Below, one piece after another: positions 1-6,448 of a stretch of DNA of 52,278 nt; position 1 is the first letter of the stretch, and every line of letters starts with the position of its first letter. Source of the DNA: Bacteroidales bacterium. GTDB lineage: Bacteria > Bacteroidota > Bacteroidia > Bacteroidales > P3. The notes beneath the pieces are model-generated. The model was given only the letters and a program-made list of their open reading frames with translations. It did no database searches and was not told the DNA's origin. The DNA is taken from positions 1-52,278 of the forward strand of contig JAKSMS010000008.1 of the NCBI GenBank assembly GCA_024400415.1. Reading direction: 5' to 3'. A program made the translations under genes and the position numbers.

Positions 1-623
1 AGCAGAAGAAAGACAAGTGGGTTAACCGCGAGCCTAAGTTTGCTAAGGGCGTAGTACGCGGCGAGGCCGTTAAGGGCTCCGACAACCAGGGCATCCTCCT
101 CATCTACGGTGAGACCGAAGGCTTCAAGCCAACCCAGCACAACCGCATGGTCATCAACCAGCTCTCCGACTGCATGGAAATCACCGCTCTCGAGGTTATC
201 CGCGAGAAGATGGGCGGCACCTACAGCCCTTCAGTATCAGTTAGCGGCGAAATCCTGCCTACCGGCCAGGTAACTTGGCTGTTCTACATCAACGTAAACC
301 CAGAGACCTCAAAGGATGTTGAGAATGCAGCTATCGAGATCATCAAGGGCTACCAGCAAAATGGTCCTGACGCCGTTACCCTCAGCAAGGTACAGGAGCA
401 GCAGATCATCAACCGCGGTACCGCTATGGACAACAACGGTTTCTGGATGGGCCAGATCGTAAGCAGCTACCAGTACAACGAGAACAACGACGCCAACGGC
501 TCACTCGAAGAGTACGGCAAGCAGGTTAAGTCTGTTACTGCTGACGAAATCAAGGCTATGGCTCAGAAGTTCCTCAACCTGAACAACTACGCTGTAATCA
601 CCCTCGTTCCTGAGACCAAATAA
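1..623 (+). CDS. M16-family zinc peptidase, C-terminal part (5' end outside window)
   Basis: The open frame runs in from the left edge (first full codon at base 3) and ends with TAA at 621-623, so only about the last 206 residues are present. The segment with RxKMGGTYSPSVSVSG (an Arg-Glu-Lys then GGTYS) is the C-terminal signature of insulinase-like M16 peptidases, the part that closes over the substrate and contacts it. The HxxEH zinc site is in the N-terminal half and is not in the window. The ending ALNL..YAVITLVPE is also usual for the PqqL-like branch. M16 proteins of this type in Bacteroidota are usually exported or periplasmic, which cannot be checked here. An internal ATG at 147 is not the start: coding character and family similarity extend upstream of it. 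A strong terminator follows. Confidence 0.88.
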   Translation, partial: QKKDKWVNREPKFAKGVVRGEAVKGSDNQGILLIYGETEGFKPTQHNRMVINQLSDCMEITALEVIREKMGGTYSPSVSVSGEILPTGQVTWLFYINVNPETSKDVENAAIEIIKGYQQNGPDAVTLSKVQEQQIINRGTAMDNNGFWMGQIVSSYQYNENNDANGSLEEYGKQVKSVTADEIKAMAQKFLNLNNYAVITLVPETK

Positions 624-646
624 TCTCACATACGAGTAATCCTAAC

Positions 647-674
647 AAAAGGCTGGCCCAACGGCCAGCCTTTT
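647..674 (+). terminator. Rho-independent terminator after the M16 peptidase
   Basis: Eight-bp GC-rich stem ggctggcc (651-658) and ggccagcc (663-670) with loop caac, flanked by aaaa on the left and tttt on the right. It separates the peptidase gene from the small membrane protein gene. Confidence 0.85.
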
Positions 675-718
675 ACTATTCACGCAATAAAAAAAGCTTT
701 CGCGCGTTAATATATAAT

Positions 719-979
719 ATGAAAGAAATCCTCATCGTCACCCTATTCGCCTGCGCAGTCGTAGGGCTCTGCATTGCCGGACTCGGCATCAAGATGTTCT
801 TCAAGAAAAACGGAGAATTCAAGCGCCACTGCAATGCCGTCGACCCCCTCACAGGCCAGCGCAGCGGATGCCAATGTGCCGCCAAGTCGGTACTGACAGA
901 TTGCAACCACGGCCCCAAATACCACCCGCTCGAGGTCAACAAAGAACTCCTCGAGGAATGCGGAACCCTAAGCAAATAG
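719..979 (+). CDS. Small Cys-rich membrane protein of unknown function
   Basis: 86 residues: one N-terminal membrane segment (about residues 4-26, LIVTLFACAVVGLCIAGLGI) followed by a short soluble tail starting KMFFKKNGEFKRHC. The tail holds Cys at HCNAV, GCQC and TDC, a spacing that could bind metal or form disulfides. Membrane-anchored small proteins with a KKNGEF motif right after the helix are known to me from Bacteroidetes genomes as uncharacterised proteins; I do not know a function. It lies 21 bp upstream of the NAD(P)HX dehydratase gene and the two are probably co-transcribed. The ATG at 719 follows a 44-nt gap after the terminator. No antisense frame here has comparable composition. 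Confidence 0.7.
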   Translation: MKEILIVTLFACAVVGLCIAGLGIKMFFKKNGEFKRHCNAVDPLTGQRSGCQCAAKSVLTDCNHGPKYHPLEVNKELLEECGTLSK

Positions 980-1000
980 ACTCAAACGCGCCCATCCATT

Positions 1001-1858
1001 ATGGAACAGACCTTCAAACCCATACTGCCCGCCTACCTCACCAATAGGCCCGACGAATCCCACAAAGGATACTACGGCCACGCCTTGCTCATAGCCGGAA
1101 GCCTGGGCAAAATGGGCGCCGCAGTACTGGCCGCCAAGGCCTGCCTCAGAAGCGGCGTAGGCCTGCTCACCGTACATGTGCCACGATGCGGCGTTGATAT
1201 CATGCAGACCGCAGTCCCTGAAGCCATGATCAGCATCGACGCCGACCTATCCAAATTCACCCAAGCGCCATCCAACCTCGACCGCTACGACGCAATTGCC
1301 ATCGGTCCCGGACTAGGCACCGAGCCCACTACAGCATGGGCAATGGAAAAACTCCTCCGCTGTCGGAACAAGCAGCCGCTGGTGATCGACGCCGACGCCC
1401 TCAATCTGCTCGCCCAACACGACGAGTGGCTCCCGCTCATCAAAGGATCGCTGCTTACGCCACATGCAGCAGAATTCGAACGCCTCTTCGGCTCCGCCGA
1501 GGGCGAGGAGCGGATAGCGCTCCAACGATCCATGGCCCAAGATCTGGGATGCGACATCCTCTATAAAGGCCACCACAGCCGAGTGGCTATCCGCACAGGA
1601 GAAGTATTCGTCAACACAACAGGCAATTCCGGAATGGCCACCGGCGGCAGCGGAGATGTGCTGACCGGGATCGCACTCGGACTATGCGCACAGCGCAAAG
1701 GATTTGAAAAACACGGCCTTGCCACCGGCGGCATGCCCGAACTGCTCACAGCCGTGTACATTCACGGCAAAAGTGCCGACATTGCCATCAAAAAACAGTC
1801 AAAAGCAAGTCTTATCGCATCCGATATCATAGAGAACATCAAGTATGCAATTGACTAA
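1001..1858 (+). CDS. nnrD: ADP/ATP-dependent NAD(P)H-hydrate dehydratase
   Basis: 285 residues of the ribokinase-like YjeF C-terminal fold. It dehydrates hydrated NADH/NADPH back to the usable cofactor at the expense of ADP or ATP. Visible signatures are GHALLIAGSLGKMGAAVLAA near residue 27, DADALNLLAQ near residue 130, and the nucleotide-binding block GNSGMATGGSGDVLTGI, where Asp219 of the GSGD motif is the expected catalytic base. Many bacteria carry this domain fused behind an epimerase (NnrE) domain; this copy begins directly with the dehydratase domain, so the epimerase must be a separate gene not in the window. ATG at 1001 sits 21 bp after the small membrane protein gene, suggesting an operon. 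Confidence 0.92.
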   Translation: MEQTFKPILPAYLTNRPDESHKGYYGHALLIAGSLGKMGAAVLAAKACLRSGVGLLTVHVPRCGVDIMQTAVPEAMISIDADLSKFTQAPSNLDRYDAIAIGPGLGTEPTTAWAMEKLLRCRNKQPLVIDADALNLLAQHDEWLPLIKGSLLTPHAAEFERLFGSAEGEERIALQRSMAQDLGCDILYKGHHSRVAIRTGEVFVNTTGNSGMATGGSGDVLTGIALGLCAQRKGFEKHGLATGGMPELLTAVYIHGKSADIAIKKQSKASLIASDIIENIKYAID

Positions 1859-1904
1859 TACATACATCATTACAATATAAAGATAAAAAAAGTTTCAAAA
1901 ATAT

Positions 1905-1935
1905 TTTGTCAATTCCGAAAAAGTGCGTACTTTTG
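1905..1935 (+). promoter_or_regulatory. Bacteroidetes-type promoter for tRNA-Asn
   Basis: TTTG at 1905-1908, 19-nt spacer, then TACTTTTG at 1928-1935, an exact TAnnTTTG. Transcription would start about 20 nt before the tRNA. Confidence 0.8.
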
Positions 1936-1959
1936 CACCCGATTTCGAGAGAGAAATAT

Positions 1960-2033
1960 TCCTCAATAGCTCAGTTGGTTAGAGCACCTGACTGTTAATC
2001 AGGGGGTCGCAGGTTCAAGTCCTGCTTGGGGAG
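1960..2033 (+). tRNA. tRNA-Asn (anticodon GTT)
   Basis: 74 nt forming a full cloverleaf: acceptor tcctcaa (1960-1966) with ttgggga (2026-2032, two G-U/T-G type wobble positions allowed), D-arm agctcagttggttagagc, anticodon loop ctgttaa with GTT, T-arm gcagg / ttcaagt / cctgc (2009-2025) and discriminator G. CCA is not encoded. Confidence 0.97.
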
Positions 2034-2106
2034 CAAAGACAGAGTCACTCAAATGTGGCTCTTTTTGTTTTCCACAGAAACACAGAATACCATCATCCAC
2101 TAGAAT

Positions 2107-2192
2107 CGCTTCCTTGACGCTTCCGCGACATACCTCCGACTATTCTCCGACTAATCTCCGGGTCAACTCCGATAAAAAAGCCCGAGAAATAC
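2107..2192 (+). repeat. Array A: 11-bp-period intergenic repeat, six degenerate units
   Basis: Six consecutive 11-nt blocks from 2107 to 2172 keep the same register, with the core TCC/CTCCGA at fixed phase; examples are ctattctccga (2140-2150) and gtcaactccga (2162-2172). The run is followed by cgagaaatac (2183-2192), which also follows array C. The period of 11 is not a multiple of three and no frame is open, so it is not coding. Both neighbours (tRNA-Asn, parE) read on the + strand, the same strand as the CTCC reading. Whether it is transcribed or bound by a protein is not known. The stretch 2034-2106 before it holds nothing else I recognise. Confidence 0.75.
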
Positions 2193-2236
2193 CATAGATA
2201 CAAACCCATTATCCCAAAGAAAAAACGGACCAAAAA

Positions 2237-2263
2237 GTTATCAACAGCCATTTTGTAGATAAC
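2237..2263. promoter_or_regulatory. Inverted pair of DnaA-box-like sites upstream of parE
   Basis: gttatcaaca (2237-2246) and its inverted partner tgtagataac (2254-2263, reverse complement gttatctaca) are separated by 7 nt. Each contains a 9-mer one base away from the DnaA box TTATCCACA, with the difference at the same position. It could be a DnaA site or an operator for another dimeric regulator. It lies about 70 nt upstream of the parE start. Confidence 0.35.
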
Positions 2264-2301
2264 TCATTTGCGGTTGCGGACTTTTTGCTTATTATATTAT
2301 G

Positions 2302-2309
2302 TAATTTTG
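2302..2309 (+). promoter_or_regulatory. Candidate -7 element for parE
   Basis: TAATTTTG matches TAnnTTTG and lies 24 nt before the parE ATG. A TTTG is present at 2284-2287 but the spacer (14 nt) is shorter than in the other promoters of this window, so only the -7 part is supported. Confidence 0.45.
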
Positions 2310-2332
2310 CATTTTGAAATAATACGCGCAAA

Positions 2333-4228
2333 ATGGAAGAAAACGAACTGAATCTGACGGCCAACTATGGCGATGACAGCATTGTACACCTTGAAGACAT
2401 GGAGCACATCCGCCTGCGTCCCGGTATGTATATCGGCAAACTCGGCGATGGTTCGAGCCACGACGACGGCATATATGTGCTCATCAAAGAGGTTATTGAC
2501 AATGCCATCGACGAATACACCTCGGGTTTCGGCAAGAAGGTGGAGGTAAAGATCAACTTTGGCGAACGCCGAGTAAGCATCCGCGACTACGGCCGAGGCA
2601 TACCTCTGGGCAAAATGGTGGAAGCCGTCAGCAAACTGAACACGGGAGCAAAGTACGACAGCAAGGTGTTTCAAAAGTCAGTCGGACTGAACGGCGTAGG
2701 TACCAAGGCCGTGAATGCGCTCAGCAGCTACTTCAAAGTGACTGCCATCCGCGACGGCAAATGCCGCACCGCTGAATTTTGCGAGGGAAAACTGACCAAC
2801 GATAGCGGAATCATCCCTTACGAGGGCGAGGACACCGGCACCTTGGTAGAGTTCGTTCCCGACCACAAGCTGTTCGGCAACTTCCATTTCGTGAACGAAT
2901 ACGTAGAAAAGCGAGTATGGAACTACTGCTACCTCAACCGCGGGCTCACCTTCTACTACAACGACAAGCGCTATTATTCCAAAAACGGACTGCTGGACCT
3001 GCTAGACAACAACATGGACTCGGCCGCCCTCTACCCTATCATACACATTAAGGACGACGACTTTGAGGCTGCCTTTACCCACGTGAACGGACAGAGCAGC
3101 GACTACTACTACTCGTTTGTCAACGGCCAGCACACCACCGAAGGCGGCACACACCAGTCCGCATTCCGCGAGGCCTATGCAAGGGTGGTAAAGGAATTCT
3201 ACAAGAAAGACTGCGAACCCGCCGACTGCCGACAAGGCCTAGTATGCGCACTCTGCATTAGAATCCAAGAACCGGTATTCGAAGCCCAAACCAAAACCAA
3301 ACTAGGCTCCACACATCTAGCGCCGAACAAGACCGACGGCACCAACGACAGCCCTTACATCAAGACCTACGTGCTAGACATACTAAAGCGCCATCTCGAC
3401 AACTATCTGCACATGCACGCCGATACTGCCGAGGCCCTTTTGGCAAAAATCAATGCCAACGAAAAAGAGCGAAAAGAAATCGCAGGCATCAAGAAAGTGG
3501 CACGTGATGCAGGCAAGCGTGCCAGCCTAAACAACTCCAAGCTGCGCGACTGCCACGTGCACTACAACACCAACCATGCACGCAGACTGGAAAGCACCAT
3601 CTTCATCACCGAGGGTCTTTCGGCAAGCGGAAGCATCACCAAATGCCGCGACGTAGAGACTCAGGCCGTATTCAGCCTGAGAGGCAAACCCAAGAATTCG
3701 GTAAGCCTCAACAAAGTGGACGTATACAAAAACGAAGAGCTCAACCTGCTCCACAACGCCTTGGACATCGACGACGGCATAGAGAACCTACGATACAACA
3801 ACGTGGTGATTGCCACCGATGCCGATGTCGACGGCATGCACATACGCCTGCTGCTGCTCACCTTCTTCCTAAAGTTCTATCCCGAACTCGTGCGCACCGG
3901 CCACGTATATATCCTTCAGACGCCCCTGTTCCGCGTGCGCAACAAGCAGAAAACTCGTTACTGCTACAGCGACGAAGAACGAATAGACGCCATCAACTCG
4001 CTTCCCGGCGCTGAAATCACCCGATTCAAAGGTCTTGGCGAAATATCGCCCGACGAATTTAAGGGCTTTATCGACCAAGATATGCGACTCGACCCAGTAT
4101 TGCTCCACAAAGAATTCGACACGAAGGGAGTGCTGCAGTTCTACATGGGAGCCAACTCCGCAGAACGTCGCGACTTCATCATGAAAAACCTAAGAATCGA
4201 AGACGATGAGTCGATTGTGCTGACATAA
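2333..4228 (+). CDS. parE: DNA topoisomerase IV subunit B (type IIA, GyrB/ParE family)
   Basis: 631 residues, the size of Bacteroidetes ParE. It is the ATPase subunit that drives strand passage for decatenation, with ParC (not in this window). GHKL ATP-binding motifs: [10 protein letters not shown] with catalytic Glu53 and Asn57, RDYGRGIP (84-91), and GLNGVGTKA (118-126). The QTK loop is at about residue 318. The TOPRIM domain has EGLSASG from Glu427 and DADVDG at Asp496/Asp498/Asp500. The canonical TOPRIM motif is EGDSA, so Leu429 replaces a normally conserved Asp. The short N-terminus and the [11 protein letters not shown] form favour ParE over GyrB. ATG at 2333 follows the candidate -7 element directly. 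Confidence 0.92.
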   Translation: MEENELNLTANYGDDSIVHLEDMEHIRLRPGMYIGKLGDGSSHDDGIYVLIKEVIDNAIDEYTSGFGKKVEVKINFGERRVSIRDYGRGIPLGKMVEAVSKLNTGAKYDSKVFQKSVGLNGVGTKAVNALSSYFKVTAIRDGKCRTAEFCEGKLTNDSGIIPYEGEDTGTLVEFVPDHKLFGNFHFVNEYVEKRVWNYCYLNRGLTFYYNDKRYYSKNGLLDLLDNNMDSAALYPIIHIKDDDFEAAFTHVNGQSSDYYYSFVNGQHTTEGGTHQSAFREAYARVVKEFYKKDCEPADCRQGLVCALCIRIQEPVFEAQTKTKLGSTHLAPNKTDGTNDSPYIKTYVLDILKRHLDNYLHMHADTAEALLAKINANEKERKEIAGIKKVARDAGKRASLNNSKLRDCHVHYNTNHARRLESTIFITEGLSASGSITKCRDVETQAVFSLRGKPKNSVSLNKVDVYKNEELNLLHNALDIDDGIENLRYNNVVIATDADVDGMHIRLLLLTFFLKFYPELVRTGHVYILQTPLFRVRNKQKTRYCYSDEERIDAINSLPGAEITRFKGLGEISPDEFKGFIDQDMRLDPVLLHKEFDTKGVLQFYMGANSAERRDFIMKNLRIEDDESIVLT

Positions 4229-4264
4229 GAAATAGACTCAAAAATCAACTTTTTTAAAGAAAAA

Positions 4265-4296
4265 TTTGGTCAATTAGAAAAAACGTACTATTATTG
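4265..4296 (+). promoter_or_regulatory. Bacteroidetes-type promoter for the acidic conserved protein
   Basis: TTTG at 4265-4268, 20-nt spacer, TATTATTG at 4289-4296 (seven of eight matches to TAnnTTTG). The ATG at 4313 follows by 16 nt. Confidence 0.65.
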
Positions 4297-4312
4297 CACA
4301 AAATTTGAAGCA

Positions 4313-5002
4313 ATGAAACCAACAAGAACTCGCAAGAAAAACCTGATAGTCAGCTATAAGAACCTGACCCCCGAACTACTCGAACTGCTCAAACAGACCT
4401 ATCCAGAAGGCTATAAGGACTATATACAGCGCTTCGAAAAGCCAAACGGCGAAACAATCTTTGTGGTGTCAATCGAAACCGAAGAAACCTGCTATATGGT
4501 GAAAATGGACGTAAAAGTAGACTCCGCTATGGCCGCAGATGCCGAACTCGACAAAGAGATGTACGGCGACGAGGAAGAGAGCGACCTCGAGTTTGAGGGC
4601 CTCGATGCAGTAGAAAAAGAAGACGACCCAGAACACCGCGAAACCCGCCTCCATCACGGCAACTACGAGGAAGAGCTTGACCCAAAAGCCAAACTCAAAA
4701 AGAACGTAGAACTCTCTAAAGAACTGGCCGAAGCCTTTGGCGACGACGACACCGATGAATATGACGACGACTATGTGGATGATGACGACGAGGATGACGA
4801 CATAGACGAAAAAGACGATATGGAAGACGATTTTGAGCCATCATTGGAAGACATCATGGGCATTGAAGACGAGATGGGGAACCTAATCCTGCCAGAAGAT
4901 GCCGAACTGGCCGACAAACACAAAGGCACCAAGAAGGCAACCAAAAAAACAGCCGAACCTGCCGAACCCAAGAAGAGAGGCCGCAAGAAGAAAGAAGAGT
5001 AG
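4313..5002 (+). CDS. Conserved acidic protein of unknown function
   Basis: 229 residues in three parts. Residues 1-70 look folded (RKKNLIVSYKNLTPELLELL, then YPEGYKDYIQRFEKPNGE) and are the part I associate with an uncharacterised Bacteroidetes family. Residues about 75-190 are very acidic, with a near-continuous run of Asp and Glu at about 142-178. The tail is basic, rich in Lys and ending KKRGRKKKEE, which contains an AT-hook-like RGRK. A domain with an acidic arm and a basic AT-hook-like tail suggests contact with nucleic acid or with a basic partner, but this is inference. It has its own promoter 84 bp after parE and its own terminator, so it is probably monocistronic. Confidence 0.7.
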   Translation: MKPTRTRKKNLIVSYKNLTPELLELLKQTYPEGYKDYIQRFEKPNGETIFVVSIETEETCYMVKMDVKVDSAMAADAELDKEMYGDEEESDLEFEGLDAVEKEDDPEHRETRLHHGNYEEELDPKAKLKKNVELSKELAEAFGDDDTDEYDDDYVDDDDEDDDIDEKDDMEDDFEPSLEDIMGIEDEMGNLILPEDAELADKHKGTKKATKKTAEPAEPKKRGRKKKEE

Positions 5003-5030
5003 CCACCACCTACCCTGCACAACACATAAA

Positions 5031-5060
5031 ATCCTCGCCCAACGGCGGGGATTCTTTTTT
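5031..5060 (+). terminator. Rho-independent terminator after the acidic protein gene
   Basis: Nine-bp stem atcctcgcc (5031-5039) with ggcggggat (5044-5052), one T-G wobble, loop of four, followed by tctttttt. Confidence 0.85.
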
Positions 5061-5088
5061 CTCTCAAACAAATAATAAGAAATAGCCG

Positions 5089-5682
5089 CTATTCGTAGAA
5101 ATGCATTTCTGTCAGGTATTCATACACAGGCTCGGTCAGAAGGTACTGTACGCTATGTTTTAGGGCAATCTGGCTGCGAATATAGCTAGATGAAATATCC
5201 ATCATAGGCACATCAACTATTGTGACATGCGGATGTCCCGCAAAAGGGTTATCCTCAAATCTGGGACGGGGATAGACAAATATCTGGTAATTATCAAGAA
5301 TATACTGGTAATTGCGCCAGCGATGGAATCCTGCCAGATTGTCCCCACCCATAATGAGACAGAACTGATAGTCGGGATATCGTTCCGAAAGTTCAGCCAA
5401 TGTGACACAAGTATAGGAGGGTATTGGCAAGTGAAATTCCACATCGCAGGCTCGAAGGCGGTAATTGTCGTCTATTGCGCGGCGGACCATCTGCATGCGA
5501 TGGTGGTCTGCCAGAAGAGTTCGACGTTCCTTGAAAGGGTTCTGCGGCGAAACGACAAACCACACCTCATCGAGATCGCTATTATGCAGCATCGCATTGG
5601 CAATAATGAGATGGCCGACATGAATGGGATTAAACGAGCCGAAAAAGAGGCCAACTTTCTTGTGCTTTGGTGACGGGTTCAT
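5089..5682 (-). CDS. nadD: Nicotinate-nucleotide adenylyltransferase
   Basis: 197 residues, usual for NadD. It adenylylates nicotinic acid mononucleotide to deamido-NAD in NAD synthesis. The nucleotidyltransferase signature GLFFGSFNPIHVGH is at residues 11-24 (the HxGH binds the phosphates), and the second conserved motif SSSYIRSQI is near residues 164-172. A DNLAGFHRWRN segment in the middle is also typical. Start is ATG at 5680-5682. It reads convergently with the acidic protein gene; the 5061-5088 gap holds only the end of that terminator. Upstream on the same strand is the small exported protein gene, with a weak terminator between, so nadD may have its own promoter, which I do not see. 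Confidence 0.95.
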   Translation of the reverse strand: MNPSPKHKKVGLFFGSFNPIHVGHLIIANAMLHNSDLDEVWFVVSPQNPFKERRTLLADHHRMQMVRRAIDDNYRLRACDVEFHLPIPSYTCVTLAELSERYPDYQFCLIMGGDNLAGFHRWRNYQYILDNYQIFVYPRPRFEDNPFAGHPHVTIVDVPMMDISSSYIRSQIALKHSVQYLLTEPVYEYLTEMHFYE

Positions 5683-5696
5683 TACGGATTGGTTAC

Positions 5697-5721
5697 TAAA
5701 AAGGCCATCTTGCGACGGCCT
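5697..5721 (-). terminator. Weak terminator between the 198-residue exported protein gene and nadD
   Basis: Read on the minus strand, aggccgtc and gatggcct pair (5-bp stem, one mismatch, two more pairs) and are followed by ttttt. A second small hairpin (cctcaac/gttgagg) lies just after the stop codon. Confidence 0.5.
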
Positions 5722-5763
5722 ATGTCATTATCTGATCCTCAACATAGGTTGAGGCGGATCATC

Positions 5764-6360
5764 CTAATAGTATTTATATTTAGTGCCTACTGCAATATGG
5801 CGCAGTTTGTTGCCCTTGAAGGTATATATCTCATAAACCTCGCCAGCACCAGAAACCACCTTGAGCACGGCCACATCGGAGGTATATGACTTGGGGTACT
5901 TGGTGAAGAAGGTATGGAACACATCGTCCTTAGTCACGCCCGGATGCAGTCCATTATCGAGAATAATCTCAGGATCGGTCACCTTGGCGGCAAGCACCTC
6001 GCAAAGGCCGGTATGAATACTGCGGTATACATCAATAAAGCTGCCGTCGAGACGGCGGATAGAGTTTACTGATACCGACATCGAGTCATAATAAGTCTTA
6101 TATCCAACCTCACGATACCATTGGAGCTGGTCGGAGGTCAGATACTGCTCTACGGTCTCAAACTTGCCGAATGGATAAATCACATAGTCGGCAAGGGAAT
6201 AGATGGTCATGGTGTCGCAATATACCTTGATATCCTTGATCATATATTCTGCACGAGAGTAGTTCATCATGCGCATAGCCTTGGCGCGGGAGCTGACCTC
6301 TTGGCCGAAGCTGATGGCCACAAGCATCATCATGGCCGAGAGTAGTACGAGTTTCTTCAT
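5764..6360 (-). CDS. Exported protein of unknown function
   Basis: 198 residues with an N-terminal signal peptide MKKLVLLSAMMMLVAISFGQ (cleavage probably before the Gln). The mature part has no motif I can assign; it contains YCDTMTIYSLADYVIYPFGKF and a C-terminal block DVAVLKVVSGAGEVYEIYTFKGNKLRHI that looks like beta-strands. Six bases upstream there is an in-frame GTG (6366), but the ATG at 6360 begins a normal signal peptide, so I chose it. The gene lies downstream of the Omp28-like T9SS cargo gene on the same strand, separated by a strong hairpin. I cannot say more than that it is likely periplasmic or surface-located. Confidence 0.7.
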   Translation of the reverse strand: MKKLVLLSAMMMLVAISFGQEVSSRAKAMRMMNYSRAEYMIKDIKVYCDTMTIYSLADYVIYPFGKFETVEQYLTSDQLQWYREVGYKTYYDSMSVSVNSIRRLDGSFIDVYRSIHTGLCEVLAAKVTDPEIILDNGLHPGVTKDDVFHTFFTKYPKSYTSDVAVLKVVSGAGEVYEIYTFKGNKLRHIAVGTKYKYY

Positions 6361-6395
6361 TGACACTATTTATTATGAATACTATTATATATAAC

Positions 6396-6426
6396 GCAAG
6401 GCACAAAAAGATATTTTGTGCCTTGC
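6396..6426 (-). terminator. 13-bp hairpin after the Omp28-like gene
   Basis: gcaaggcacaaaa (6396-6408) pairs perfectly with ttttgtgccttgc (6414-6426) around a 5-nt loop. It lies 22 bp past the stop of the T9SS cargo gene. There is no clean U-tract after the stem, so it may slow transcription or protect the 3' end rather than terminate fully. Confidence 0.6.
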
Positions 6427-6448
6427 ATAATATTTTTCGTTTTACGGA

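Noticed and set aside
2237-2263. Chromosomal replication origin
   Set aside because: Only two imperfect DnaA-like 9-mers, no AT-rich unwinding region with further boxes, and no dnaA or dnaN nearby.
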